Positions 51,543-60,712 of a stretch of DNA of 64,000 bases are shown in pieces. The notes under the pieces were generated by a model. The model worked only from the letters and a program-made list of their open reading frames with translations. It had not been told where the DNA came from and made no database searches. The translations under genes and the position numbers were made by a program. The stretch comes from Zobellia barbeyronii (GTDB taxonomy: Bacteria > Bacteroidota > Bacteroidia > Flavobacteriales > Flavobacteriaceae), in NCBI RefSeq assembly GCF_018603515.1, contig NZ_JACATN010000006.1:124001-188000 (forward strand), written 5' to 3'. Positions within the stretch are counted from its first letter, which is position 1, and every line of letters begins with the position of its first letter.

Positions 51543-52832
51543 TTATTGATTGATCGGAATATTATTTATTTGCAAATCAACCATAACGTTGTTCATAGGG
51601 TCATATTGAATAAATGCCACTTTATCCACTTTGTTAAACGTTTTAAGAGTTAAATTACCACTTACATTTGATAATGATTTTAGAGTATTTATTCTAGAAC
51701 CGCGTATCATAATAGTAGGAACTTTTGTTTCATACTCAATCAAAACATTATCAAAAACGTATCCCCCTAAATCATAACTACCTTCAAAATAATCAGGGAC
51801 CTCAAGTAAAATAGCCGGATAAGTATTATTTTTGCAAATGTTCCTTGCCGTACAATCTCTAAAAGTAACTGTATAAGATTGAGCTACCTTACGACTGAAG
51901 AACATTCCCCATTTAGAATTTTCTATCAAACAATTGTCAAAAATAACACTACCCTTGACAGGTGATACTTTGTTTGCCCCAAAAACAATCTCACTAGCCA
52001 CATATTTATTAGTTTCATTATGATTGTTCCTAATTAAACATTTTACAAACTCAACACTTATTGGTTTTGACGAAGCTTCTAGCTTATGCAAAGCCAACAA
52101 AATTCCTGCATGGTCATTATCTTCAAAAATACAGTCTAAAAAGACTATTGATTCTAGCCGGTCAAATTTATTGTTAGGCTCTAAATCAATACCTGCGCCA
52201 GGTAATGTACCTAGCGTTTCTTTAAAAACACATTTGTTAATTAGTACATTCTTTGCGCTAATAATTGACAAACCTTGTCTTTTATTGTTAAAAGAAATTA
52301 ATCTATTAATACTTATATTTTCCGAATAGGTCCCTTTAATAGAACTATTTCCAGATATATATACGCCATCTCCTCCGGATCCCTCAATACTAATATCAGT
52401 TATCTTAATATCTTTGCAGTTTCTAATGCTTATTCCATGGCGCCATTCTCCCTTTGTATATTCTTTCTTATTCATTTTTAATTGGGCACCGTTCCCGATA
52501 ATTTCAATATTTCTACAACTATCAAACTTGAACAAACAATCTCCAGACTTCCCAAAGCCTCCATTTATTGCATGAATTTCAACACCTTTTTCAATAATAA
52601 TAACTTTATTAATAATATTCTGAAAATGGATTGGCTGTATTACCCATGGTTTAAATTGTTTATTAATAATTATCGTGTCATAATCAGATTTAATTGCTTT
52701 TCTTATTGCATTGCTAGGGTTTTCCGTAAAGTCGAAAGTAGAGATCTTTGCACTTTGTGCTATAATAGCAAAAGAAAAAGGACAAATAATCATATATATG
52801 GTCAGCACAAGTTTAGTCCTAATATTCTTCAT
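51543..52832 (-). CDS. Secreted right-handed beta-helix protein
   Basis: A 429-residue exported protein with a signal peptide ending near AIIAQSA. The rest is a parallel beta-helix: ENPSNAIRKAIKSDYDTIII, VEIHAINGGFGKSGDCLF, IEGSGGDGVYISGNSS, NNKRQGLSIISAKNVLINKC and GAGIDLEPNNKFDRLESI. These match, segment by segment, the C-terminal beta-helix of the 1276-residue lipoprotein (for example SGGDGMYISGG and NRRQGLSIISAEDV), so they are paralogs. This copy has no lipobox or PKD domains, is transcribed in the opposite direction to its neighbours, and may be soluble or periplasmic. A lyase, hydrolase or epimerase role on the EPS is inferred from fold and location. Confidence 0.85.
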   Translation of the reverse strand: MKNIRTKLVLTIYMIICPFSFAIIAQSAKISTFDFTENPSNAIRKAIKSDYDTIIINKQFKPWVIQPIHFQNIINKVIIIEKGVEIHAINGGFGKSGDCLFKFDSCRNIEIIGNGAQLKMNKKEYTKGEWRHGISIRNCKDIKITDISIEGSGGDGVYISGNSSIKGTYSENISINRLISFNNKRQGLSIISAKNVLINKCVFKETLGTLPGAGIDLEPNNKFDRLESIVFLDCIFEDNDHAGILLALHKLEASSKPISVEFVKCLIRNNHNETNKYVASEIVFGANKVSPVKGSVIFDNCLIENSKWGMFFSRKVAQSYTVTFRDCTARNICKNNTYPAILLEVPDYFEGSYDLGGYVFDNVLIEYETKVPTIMIRGSRINTLKSLSNVSGNLTLKTFNKVDKVAFIQYDPMNNVMVDLQINNIPINQ

Positions 52833-53154
52833 TAATTCCAGTATTAAACTATTTTTTTATAATTCTCTATCAAAAGTACTTCCATCCCTACAACAAAACA
52901 AAATTCAAGACAATTCTTATATATAACTAACATCTTGTAAGATAGGTATTATGTCTTTACTTTAAATTCAAAATGGCAATTCCTAAATTTTTGAATATTT
53001 TATAGATAGTTTTTAAGACACTTATCATATGGTTATTAAAAAGTGTTGAAAGTCACTACAAATACCCATCTTTGTACAATTAAAATCAAAATCTGCTGTT
53101 CTTATTAAATCTAGTAAACCCATTATTCTAAGCGCAACCTGAATATTTAATAAA
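52833..53154. other. Divergent intergenic region before the glycosyltransferase run
   Basis: A 322-base AT-rich spacer between the leftward beta-helix gene and the rightward GT4 gene. It holds a plausible rightward promoter (53045-53074, listed separately). Nothing else could be supported. Confidence 0.4.
53045..53074 (+). promoter_or_regulatory. Candidate promoter of the assembly gene run
   Basis: GTTG (53045-53048), an 18-base spacer and CATCTTTG (53067-53074) resemble TTTG-N18/19-TAnnTTTG with one mismatch in each box. Transcription would start near 53081, about 75 bases before the GT4 start codon. Confidence 0.4.
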
Positions 53155-54264
53155 ATGTCTAAAACATCAATTGCTTTTATTATAGGAACTCTAAATTCTG
53201 GTGGAGCGGAGCGAGTCGTCAGTACATTAAGTAATGAATTTGCAAAAAAATATAGAGTAACAATTATAACCTTTGTTGATTTTGAACCGTTTTATAAGTT
53301 AGATGATAAAATCAAAGTACTAAGTTGTTACCCAAAATCAAAAAAAAGTGCTAATGCCATTCAAGGAGTAATTAATAATTATGGATTATATAAAAAAATA
53401 TCAAAATTTATAAAAGAAGAAAAGATTGAATTGTGTATAGGTTTTTTAACGTCTTCAAATATAATGGCTGTTTTAGCATCAAGAGCAAATAATATACCAG
53501 TAATTATTAGTGAGCGCATCAACCCTAATGCTACTAAAAAATCTTTTATATGGGATAAGCTAAGAAGGTACGTTTACCCTAAAGCTGATTTTATAATAAT
53601 TCAAACAGAAATTATTAAAAGTTTTTTTTCTTCATGGGTAAATAATTCAAAGCTAATTATCTTACCAAATCCTCTATCTCCAGACTTAAAACTGCCAATC
53701 TCATCTGATACAAGAAGTAATGTTATCTTGAATATTGGTAGATTGACAGACCAAAAAGGCCAAGATGTGTTAATTAAAATTTTTTCAAAATTAAACCCGG
53801 TTAATTGGCAATTGATTATTGTTGGTGAAGGGCCTAAGCGACGTGAGTATGAAGACCTTATTAAAGATTTGAAAATGACTGATAAAATATTGCTCGTTGG
53901 TCGGCAATCTAACATATCTAAATTTTACAATAATTCTAAAATTTTTGCTTTCTCTTCAAGATTTGAAGGGTTTCCTAACGCATTAATAGAAGCAATGCAC
54001 ATGGGTGTTCCCTGCATATCTACAGATTGTCCGACTGGTCCGTCAGAACTAATTACAGATGGTGAAAATGGGTTTTTAGTCAAAATGGACAATCCATTAG
54101 AAATGGAAGACAAGTTGAAACAACTTCTTTATGATAAACAGCTGCGTGAAAAGTTTTCCTTGGCAGCCAATTCTACAGTTCTCAAGTTCAGTATTAAAAA
54201 TGTAGCTGGTCAATGGGACGATGTGATTAAAGATGCTTTAAAAAAAGAGAAGCCCTCAAATTAG
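53155..54264 (+). CDS. Glycosyltransferase family 4
   Basis: A 369-residue GT-B enzyme. The acceptor side begins with IAFIIGTLNSGGAERVVSTLSN, the GGAER loop common in GT4. The donor side has NIGRLTDQKGQDVLIKIFSKL, IIVGEGPKRREYEDLIKDL and the SRFEGFPNALIEAMHMGVPCISTDCPTGPSELI motif with the E-x7-E pair. It is retaining by family. It is the first gene of the rightward assembly block (GT4, Wzy, Wzx, acyltransferase, ATP-grasp proteins, more GTs). Donor and acceptor cannot be predicted. Confidence 0.92.
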   Translation: MSKTSIAFIIGTLNSGGAERVVSTLSNEFAKKYRVTIITFVDFEPFYKLDDKIKVLSCYPKSKKSANAIQGVINNYGLYKKISKFIKEEKIELCIGFLTSSNIMAVLASRANNIPVIISERINPNATKKSFIWDKLRRYVYPKADFIIIQTEIIKSFFSSWVNNSKLIILPNPLSPDLKLPISSDTRSNVILNIGRLTDQKGQDVLIKIFSKLNPVNWQLIIVGEGPKRREYEDLIKDLKMTDKILLVGRQSNISKFYNNSKIFAFSSRFEGFPNALIEAMHMGVPCISTDCPTGPSELITDGENGFLVKMDNPLEMEDKLKQLLYDKQLREKFSLAANSTVLKFSIKNVAGQWDDVIKDALKKEKPSN

Positions 54265-54271
54265 ACATAGG

Positions 54272-54287
54272 TATTTTTGTACCTTTG
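54272..54287 (+). promoter_or_regulatory. Two adjoining -7-like elements before wzy
   Basis: TATTTTTG (54272-54279) and TACCTTTG (54280-54287) both match TAnnTTTG exactly and abut. A start near 54294 would give an 85-base leader for the Wzy-like gene. No good -33 TTTG was found, so the claim rests on the -7 matches. Confidence 0.4.
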
Positions 54288-54378
54288 CTCCGTTACTACC
54301 CCCATCAGCTTGGGGTATTCATTGTTTCGCAAAAATAATCCTTATTTAAAATAGTAGTTTTTATTAAAAATTAATTGG

Positions 54379-55524
54379 ATGAACATACAAAAGCAATTTA
54401 TGGAACTTTGTAAGTTCATCATATTATTTCTAATACTTTGTAATATTCCATCATACTCCAGAGCTTACTTTGGATCGTCTTTTGGTTCGATTACAAGCTA
54501 TGCTTCATCCCTTTTTCTTTTAATCTATTTCGTCTTTGCCAAAGAAAGACACGCCCTTACATTTCCCTTTATTCTCTTAGGTATACTTTATTATATGCTT
54601 AGCGCATTAGGTTACACAGGAATTGACACAGAAGGTCTAATTAAAGAATTCATAAGATTTATGATAGTGGCAATATGTGCTTCGGAACTACTTTATAAAA
54701 CAGAAAGAAGAGATATATATGTAATATTATTAATTGGTTCATTGAGTGTAATTATAAATGCTTTTATCTTTCCATTAGCAAATGCAAATTTTTATCCAAC
54801 CTACGGAAGATATAGTGGGTTCTATTTAAACCCAAATTATGCTGGTAGCATTTGTTTAATGGGATTTGCACTAAGTTTTACAGTGCATCATAAGTGGCTT
54901 AAAATCGCGGGGCAACTTTGCTTCACACTAGCTGGTATATTAACCTTTTCAAGAAGTTTTATAGTAATTTGGTTTTTTTTAATTCTGATTTCCATTTATA
55001 ACAATCGTAAGAATGTTATGGTTCCTATGATTGGAGCGGGTGTATTAATCATTCTTTTCGCACTATCCAGTGTGCTCTCACTCAACCAAAGTCGATTTAG
55101 CGCCCTGAAAAGTATTTTCGATAGTGATACCCAAGTACAAACAAAAACTATGACCGAGGACTCAAGGTCAGACACCTGGTCTTTGTATACAGATATCATT
55201 TTAGATAAACCAATATTTGGTAATGGCTATGCCTATATGCAGCAAAAATCAATGGGATTACCAGGTATTCATAACTCCTATCTACTAGTATTAGGCGAAG
55301 CCGGTATTTTACCGTTTTTGTTAATGTTGGGAATCTATTCATACTTATTGATTAAGAGCTTTTACTTCTTGAAAACCTCTCCAGAATATTTTTATCTTAC
55401 TTGCGTTGTTATGCTGGGTTTAATGGTTGGCCATGGATATTTTAGCAACTATTATAGTGTTCTAATTTCAATGTTCATCTACATTAATATCCGCCATAAA
55501 AAACCTAATATAATCGTAACCTAA
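54379..55524 (+). CDS. Wzy-like polysaccharide polymerase / O-antigen ligase family
   Basis: A 381-residue polytopic membrane protein with about ten hydrophobic segments. It has the O-antigen ligase/polymerase layout. A loop at about residues 145-155 reads GRYSGFYLNPNYAGSICLMGFAL, with the NPNYAG motif seen in this superfamily. A large periplasmic loop (about 245-300) contains SRSDTWSLYTDIILDKPIFGNGYAYMQ and GIHNSYLLVLGEAGILPF with the conserved His. It sits between a GT4 and a Wzx flippase, so polymerisation of undecaprenyl-linked repeat units is the likely role. Sequence alone cannot exclude ligase activity. Confidence 0.85.
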   Translation: MNIQKQFMELCKFIILFLILCNIPSYSRAYFGSSFGSITSYASSLFLLIYFVFAKERHALTFPFILLGILYYMLSALGYTGIDTEGLIKEFIRFMIVAICASELLYKTERRDIYVILLIGSLSVIINAFIFPLANANFYPTYGRYSGFYLNPNYAGSICLMGFALSFTVHHKWLKIAGQLCFTLAGILTFSRSFIVIWFFLILISIYNNRKNVMVPMIGAGVLIILFALSSVLSLNQSRFSALKSIFDSDTQVQTKTMTEDSRSDTWSLYTDIILDKPIFGNGYAYMQQKSMGLPGIHNSYLLVLGEAGILPFLLMLGIYSYLLIKSFYFLKTSPEYFYLTCVVMLGLMVGHGYFSNYYSVLISMFIYINIRHKKPNIIVT

Positions 55525-55570
55525 AGATTTTAAGTTAGATAAATCCTGATAAACACGCAGTTAATTAGAT

Positions 55571-56920
55571 ATGAAATATAAACAAAAGGTTTTACAGGCG
55601 CTAAATTCTTTGCTTAAGTCACCTCTTATCGTAAATATGGCTACGGTTTTGGTAATAACCTATTCTATAAAATTGTTAGGCTTTTTCAAGGAAAGTTATA
55701 TTGCATCAGAGTTTGGGCTTTCTATATTAATTGACACGTACCTGCTTGCGATAATGATTCCCTCCTTATTAGAATCGGTCTTTTTAAGCTCTTTTTCAAA
55801 TGTATTTATTCCAAATTATGTAAAAGTTAAAAGGTTGAAAGTAAATCTAGAAAGTTTTCAAACCTCCTGTGTAATTCTAACTTTGGTAATTTCAGGATTA
55901 CTTTTACTAATTAGCGTGCTTTCTTACAGTATTTTCCTAGAAACAATTTTCCCTGGGCATGATGAGAAGTACTATCAATTAATAACTCAACAATTCTACT
56001 ATTTGATTGCATGTATCCCATTGTGGGGTGCAACTTCCCTTATTAATGGAATGTTGAATGTTGAAAATGAATATAAGTATTCTTCTTTCACTCCTATCTT
56101 CGTTCCAATTGTGACGATAATAAATATTTACTTTTTTCAAGAAGAGCTTGGTGCAATAATACTTGCATTTTCGACCTTTCTAGCAACCGCCCTAGGTCTA
56201 ATTTACTCTTTGTTTGTTGCAACTAAGAAAAAACTTATCTCTCTGGGAAGGCCTGACTTCAAGGATTCTTATTTTATTTCAATGTTACGACAAGTTCCTT
56301 ACAAAATGTCTTCAAGCATGTTTACCAGTCTCATACCCTTAGTTGATCGATATTTTGCTGCTAAATTAATAGTTGGTTCAATAGCCGCTATCAATTTTGG
56401 ACAAAAAATTCCAGCTTTTGTTTTAGGTTTTTCTTTAGTAGGTCTTGGCACCGTTCTATTACCACATTTTTCAAAACTTGTGGATACAGACATTAAGCGT
56501 GCCTACAATGAATTGTTTAAAATATTAAACTATCTGTTTTTATTTTCCATTGTACTGGTGGGTCTTTTCGTAATATTTTCTGAAGAAATTATCCGATTTT
56601 TATTTGAACGCAATGAGTTTGACTCCAACGATACTGCCATTGTAACTACAATACAGCAAATATTACTTGCGTATGTTCCATTTTATTTATGTGGAAATGT
56701 TATGGTTAAATTTTTAACTAGCATAAACAAAAACAAATTCATGGCTCAGATGTCAATATTAAACTTCATTATCAATGTTGTACTAGATTATTATTTATTC
56801 AAACATTTTGGAATATACGGCATTGTTTTGGCAACAACTATAATTTACTCTATTAACCCCGTTGTATACTATATATACACAAAAAAGCAGTATGCGATAA
56901 TGATAAACAAGACTACCTGA
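55571..56920 (+). CDS. Wzx-type lipid-linked oligosaccharide flippase (MurJ/MVF superfamily)
   Basis: A 449-residue protein with about 12-14 membrane helices and no signal peptide. MurJ-like features are MATVLVITYSIKLLGFFKESYIASEFG near the N-terminus, AIMIPSLLESVFLSSFSNVFIPNYV, and FGQKIPAFVLGFSLVGLGTVLLPHFSKL. It is shorter than housekeeping MurJ and lies in a polymerase and glycosyltransferase block, so export of EPS repeat units is more likely than lipid II transport. It starts 46 bases after the Wzy-like gene. Confidence 0.85.
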   Translation: MKYKQKVLQALNSLLKSPLIVNMATVLVITYSIKLLGFFKESYIASEFGLSILIDTYLLAIMIPSLLESVFLSSFSNVFIPNYVKVKRLKVNLESFQTSCVILTLVISGLLLLISVLSYSIFLETIFPGHDEKYYQLITQQFYYLIACIPLWGATSLINGMLNVENEYKYSSFTPIFVPIVTIINIYFFQEELGAIILAFSTFLATALGLIYSLFVATKKKLISLGRPDFKDSYFISMLRQVPYKMSSSMFTSLIPLVDRYFAAKLIVGSIAAINFGQKIPAFVLGFSLVGLGTVLLPHFSKLVDTDIKRAYNELFKILNYLFLFSIVLVGLFVIFSEEIIRFLFERNEFDSNDTAIVTTIQQILLAYVPFYLCGNVMVKFLTSINKNKFMAQMSILNFIINVVLDYYLFKHFGIYGIVLATTIIYSINPVVYYIYTKKQYAIMINKTT

Positions 56921-56941
56921 TAAAAATAGCTTTTTAAAAAT

Positions 56942-56949
56942 TATCTTTG
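56942..56949 (+). promoter_or_regulatory. Candidate -7 element after the flippase gene
   Basis: TATCTTTG matches TAnnTTTG exactly and lies in the 159-base gap before the acyltransferase gene, giving a leader of about 125 bases. There is no clear -33 element, so this is tentative. Confidence 0.32.
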
Positions 56950-57079
56950 AACAACTATTATAGGTAAAATAATAGTTAGACTATCAACAATAATTTATGG
57001 GCAAAATTAGTTTGATGATTGTTAATTTATCTATAAACAGCGACCCATATTTAATCTTAAAAAAACATACTATGTAATT

Positions 57080-57616
57080 ATGAATATTATAAATTCCTTT
57101 TTAGAAAGATTAAAAACTCGTAAAATGACTGGTGTGGAATACGGTCGTTATAAAGGGATGACAATTGGCGAAAACTGTCGCTTATACACGCGCAATCTAG
57201 GTTCAGAACCTTGGCTAGTAGAAGTAGCAAATAAAGTGACAGTGGCACCAGGAGTTCAGTTTATTACACATGATGGCTCAACTTGGTTATTTGAGGATGG
57301 AAATGGAAGACGACAATTGTTTAGAAGAATTAGTATAGGGAGCAATGTCTTTATCGGAATGAACAGTATTATTATGCCTGGTGTTAAGATTGAAGACTGT
57401 GTTATAGTTGCTGCGGGTAGTGTTATAGTGAAATCCATACCTAAAGGAGTAATTGTAGGCGGGAATCCCGCTAAGATAATTGGCAGTTATAAAGACTATG
57501 AGAAAAAAGTACTTAGTGAATATATTTCAAATTCTGAAATTGATTTCTCACTGAATTATCGCGCGCGTACGGAAAATTCTACCGATTCGAGTTATAAAGA
57601 TTATTTGAAACATTAA
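57080..57616 (+). CDS. Hexapeptide-repeat (LbetaH) O-acyltransferase
   Basis: A 178-residue left-handed beta-helix acyltransferase of the Maa/CatB type. Hexapeptide-type turns are visible through VEVANKVTVAPGVQFITHDGSTW, ISIGSNVFIGMNSIIMPGVKIEDCVIVAAGSVIVKSIPKGVIVGGNPAKII. The FITHDG His is the usual catalytic position, and the GGNPAKII ending is diagnostic. It likely acetylates a sugar from acetyl-CoA in the cytoplasm. It lacks the N-terminal Rossmann-like domain of PglD, so it is not a convincing bacillosamine acetyltransferase. Confidence 0.9.
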   Translation: MNIINSFLERLKTRKMTGVEYGRYKGMTIGENCRLYTRNLGSEPWLVEVANKVTVAPGVQFITHDGSTWLFEDGNGRRQLFRRISIGSNVFIGMNSIIMPGVKIEDCVIVAAGSVIVKSIPKGVIVGGNPAKIIGSYKDYEKKVLSEYISNSEIDFSLNYRARTENSTDSSYKDYLKH

Positions 57617-57652
57617 TGGTTTCCAGAAGGAAATTTTACAACGATAAAAATT

Positions 57653-58600
57653 ATGTTTAGAACTTTTTTTAAATCAATTTTTGAGTCCTCGACTTTGGGT
57701 TTTTTGATTGTTTTACCCTTCTATAAACTATTTAATTTCTTTAAATATGATTTGGTAAATGATAAAAGGCATATTGAAAAAAAGTTTAAATTAAATATGG
57801 GTAAGAACTTAAGTTTGGAGGACCCAAAAACTCTAAATGAAAAAATATCCTGGCTAAAGCTAAATGACAGGACATCTTTACATACTCTTTGTAGTGACAA
57901 ATATGCGGTAAGACAATATATAATCGAAAAAATAGGAGATGACTTTGTTGTACCTCTTTTTTTTATGACTCTTAATTATAGAGAAATTATTTTAGAAAAT
58001 TTGCCCGACGAACCGTCAATTATTAAGACCAATCACGATAGTGGCGGGGGCATTTTTGTTTACAATAAGAACGAACTTGATTACAATAAAGTACAGATTA
58101 TTCTAAGGAAACGAATGGCTATTAATTATTATCAAAGAAGTAATGAATGGCAATATAAGAATATAGTGCCGTGTATAATCGTAGAAAAGCTACTTCAAAC
58201 TAAGGAAGGAGAGATTCCGAAGGATTATAAATTACATTGTTTTAATGGCAAGGTTCGTATGATCTCTGTAGATATTGATAGGGGTAGTGAAAATCATAAA
58301 AGAAATTGGTACAATAAAGAATGGGTTCGAGAACCCTACAAATGGTCATCTCCAAAAGGTAATGGACGTTATACAGACCCGTCAACTAATGATACCCCTA
58401 AGCCTAGAACATTAAATCAAATGATTGAGCTATCAGAGACACTTTCCGAGCCGTTTGTATATGTACGCGTTGATTGGTATGATGTTGATGGTAAACTCTT
58501 TTTTGGAGAAATGACTTTTTACCATGATGGCGGAAATAGACCCATCCTTCCTGAAAAATGGGATTTGGAATTAGGAAGTGAATTACACCTAAATATTTAA
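57653..58600 (+). CDS. TupA-like ATP-grasp protein 1
   Basis: A 315-residue protein matching the TupA-like ATP-grasp family, named after a protein implicated in teichuronopeptide synthesis in Bacillus. Marks are the N-terminal LEDPKTLNEKISWLKLNDR, CSDKYAVRQYIIEKIGDDFVVPL, IIKTNHDSGGGIFVYNK (nucleotide loop), IIVEKLLQTKEGEIPKDYKLHCFNGKVRMISVDIDR, and VYVRVDWYDVDGKLFFGEMTFYHDGG with metal-binding acids. ATP-grasp enzymes join a carboxylate to an amine or similar group. Next to uronic-acid genes, linking an amino acid to a sugar carboxylate is plausible. A paralog lies at 59759, with a GT4 between them. Confidence 0.85.
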   Translation: MFRTFFKSIFESSTLGFLIVLPFYKLFNFFKYDLVNDKRHIEKKFKLNMGKNLSLEDPKTLNEKISWLKLNDRTSLHTLCSDKYAVRQYIIEKIGDDFVVPLFFMTLNYREIILENLPDEPSIIKTNHDSGGGIFVYNKNELDYNKVQIILRKRMAINYYQRSNEWQYKNIVPCIIVEKLLQTKEGEIPKDYKLHCFNGKVRMISVDIDRGSENHKRNWYNKEWVREPYKWSSPKGNGRYTDPSTNDTPKPRTLNQMIELSETLSEPFVYVRVDWYDVDGKLFFGEMTFYHDGGNRPILPEKWDLELGSELHLNI

Positions 58601-58601
58601 C

Positions 58602-59693
58602 ATGCCTAAAAAACCAAAAATTGCTTTTATAATTCCTTCACTCAGGGCGGGAGGAGCGGAAAGAATCATGTCTTTTATAGCTTCAAACCTCGATACAAAT
58701 AAATTTGCTCCCCACTTAATAGTTATAGGTCATAAAAATGACATTGCTTATTCTATTGAAAATATACCCGTAACATTCTTAGAAAAAAATAGAGTTAAAA
58801 TAGCCATTCCTTCAATAATTTCTTTAATACATAAAACACAACCTGATGTTGTTGTTAGTGCTATCGCTCATCTGAATTCGGCTATGGCTTTAATCTCAAT
58901 ACTATTTCCTAAAGTTAAATTTGTGGCAAGAGAAACTATTGTTAGGTCGGCTATGTTAGAAATAACAAATTCTTCTAAGAAATCCAGCTGGATATCTAAA
59001 CTGACTTCAAAAATTCAAGCAAAAAATTTGGATGCAGTTATATGTCAAAGTCTGGATATGCAAAATGATCTGATAAATAATTTTGGCTATCATAAAGAAA
59101 AATTATTTGTGATAAACAATCCTATTACTAATGATTTTACTCCCAAACACTCCCAAATAAAAAACAGAGAGCCTCAACTAATCACGGTTGGTCGTTTAAC
59201 TAAACAAAAAGGGTATAAACGAATACTTAAAATTCTTAAGAATTATGATGGAATTTTTCATTATACCATAATAGGAAAAGGAGACGAAGAAGAGTCTATT
59301 CTCTCATATATTAAAAATGAAAATCTAAGTGATAAAATCACTCATATACCTTTTACAAAAGATGTTAAGTCCTATCTAGAAAAAAGTGACTTATACCTTC
59401 AGGGATCGTATGTCGAAGGTTTTCCTAATGCTCTTCTTGAAAGCTGCTCCGTAGGTACGCCAGTATTAGTATTCAATGCGCTAGGAGGTATTAATGAAAT
59501 AGTTATCGAAGGAAAAAACGGTTTTATCGCTGCAGATGAAAATGATTTTACCAAAAAACTAAAAATTGCTTTGGAAAGAAAATGGGATATAGAAGAAGTG
59601 AGTAAATCCGTAACGGAACGGTACTCGTCAAATATAATATTGAGAAAGTATGAGGATTTTTTTTTAACCCTATTAGCCGAAAAAAATAACTGA
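58602..59693 (+). CDS. Glycosyltransferase family 4
   Basis: A 363-residue GT-B enzyme starting one base after the preceding stop codon. The N-terminal loop reads IAFIIPSLRAGGAERIMSFIAS. The donor half shows TVGRLTKQKGYKRILKIL, TIIGKGDEEESILSYIKNENL, LYLQGSYVEGFPNALLESCSVGTPVLVFNALGGINEIV. This is a complete GT4 set with the EGFPNALLE motif. It lies between the two TupA-like ATP-grasp genes, implying it works on the same part of the repeat unit. Sugar specificity is unknown. Confidence 0.92.
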   Translation: MPKKPKIAFIIPSLRAGGAERIMSFIASNLDTNKFAPHLIVIGHKNDIAYSIENIPVTFLEKNRVKIAIPSIISLIHKTQPDVVVSAIAHLNSAMALISILFPKVKFVARETIVRSAMLEITNSSKKSSWISKLTSKIQAKNLDAVICQSLDMQNDLINNFGYHKEKLFVINNPITNDFTPKHSQIKNREPQLITVGRLTKQKGYKRILKILKNYDGIFHYTIIGKGDEEESILSYIKNENLSDKITHIPFTKDVKSYLEKSDLYLQGSYVEGFPNALLESCSVGTPVLVFNALGGINEIVIEGKNGFIAADENDFTKKLKIALERKWDIEEVSKSVTERYSSNIILRKYEDFFLTLLAEKNN

Positions 59694-59758
59694 AATGCCA
59701 CCCTCATTAGGATGAATTTTTAAAAGGAATAAAATCATCTAATACACATGCTTTAATT

Positions 59759-60673
59759 ATGAAAATTAGACATTATTTAACAAAATTATATTACAGTTCC
59801 AAGTTGGTTCATTCTGTTATAAGCCCAGTTTTTAAAGTTAGAAACCAAGTAATTTCTCAGAAAACACTTATTGAATTTCGTTTCAAAAGAATGCTAGGTT
59901 ACAAATTAGATTTAAACAATCCAAAATCATATAACGAAAAATTGCAATGGTTAAAGTTAAACGACCGGAGTGATTTACATATACAATGTGCTGATAAATA
60001 TGCCGTAAGAACACATATTGAATTAAAAATAGGAGATAACTATTTAATACCTCTTATAAAAGATACTCAGAACGTTGAAGAAATCACCCCTGAAAATTTA
60101 CCTGACTATCCGGTAATTATAAAAACAAATCATGATAGTGGAGGGATAACCATAGTTTGGGACAAAAACGATATGGATTGGTCCAAAACCAGGAAAAAAC
60201 TAGCTGAGCAATTAAATAGTACTTATGCAAACCACAAAGGCGAATGGCAATATAACGATATAGAACCAAGGTTAGTTGTTGAAAAATTACTTGTAACGGA
60301 AGAAGGAATGATTCCTTCAGATTTTAAACTACATTGTTTTAATGGAAAAGTAGTTTTCACCCAAGTGGACCTTGACCGTGCAACAGACCACAAAAGAAAT
60401 TTGTACGATATAAATTGGAACCTTATCCCTTGTAAATGGAATTACGAGAATGGTGAGCCTGTCAGAAAACCAGAAGTCTTTGAAAATATGGTTGAAATTG
60501 CAGAAAAATTAGCAAAAGATTTTATTTGCGTAAGGGTCGATTTATATGTTATAGAAGACAATATATATTTTGGTGAACTAACTTTCCATTCAGAGTCAGG
60601 ATTTGGGAAATTTGAACCACAAGAATGGGATTTTAAATTTGGAGAAATGTTAAAGCTTCCTTTTGAAAATTAA
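59759..60673 (+). CDS. TupA-like ATP-grasp protein 2
   Basis: A 304-residue paralog of the protein at 57653. Shared blocks are LNNPKSYNEKLQWLKLNDR, CADKYAVRTHIELKIGDNYLIPL, VIIKTNHDSGGITIVWDKND, LVVEKLLVTEEGMIPSDFKLHCFNGKVVFTQVDLDR, and VRVDLYVIEDNIYFGELTFHSESGF. The nucleotide loop and acidic metal residues are present, so both copies look active. Divergence in the middle of the proteins suggests different substrates. Role as for the first copy: possible attachment of an amino acid to a uronic acid, inferred from the TupA family name and the locus. Confidence 0.85.
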   Translation: MKIRHYLTKLYYSSKLVHSVISPVFKVRNQVISQKTLIEFRFKRMLGYKLDLNNPKSYNEKLQWLKLNDRSDLHIQCADKYAVRTHIELKIGDNYLIPLIKDTQNVEEITPENLPDYPVIIKTNHDSGGITIVWDKNDMDWSKTRKKLAEQLNSTYANHKGEWQYNDIEPRLVVEKLLVTEEGMIPSDFKLHCFNGKVVFTQVDLDRATDHKRNLYDINWNLIPCKWNYENGEPVRKPEVFENMVEIAEKLAKDFICVRVDLYVIEDNIYFGELTFHSESGFGKFEPQEWDFKFGEMLKLPFEN

Positions 60674-60712
60674 AGTATTTAAGAGCGTATAATTAATAGA
60701 ACAGGTAACAAA

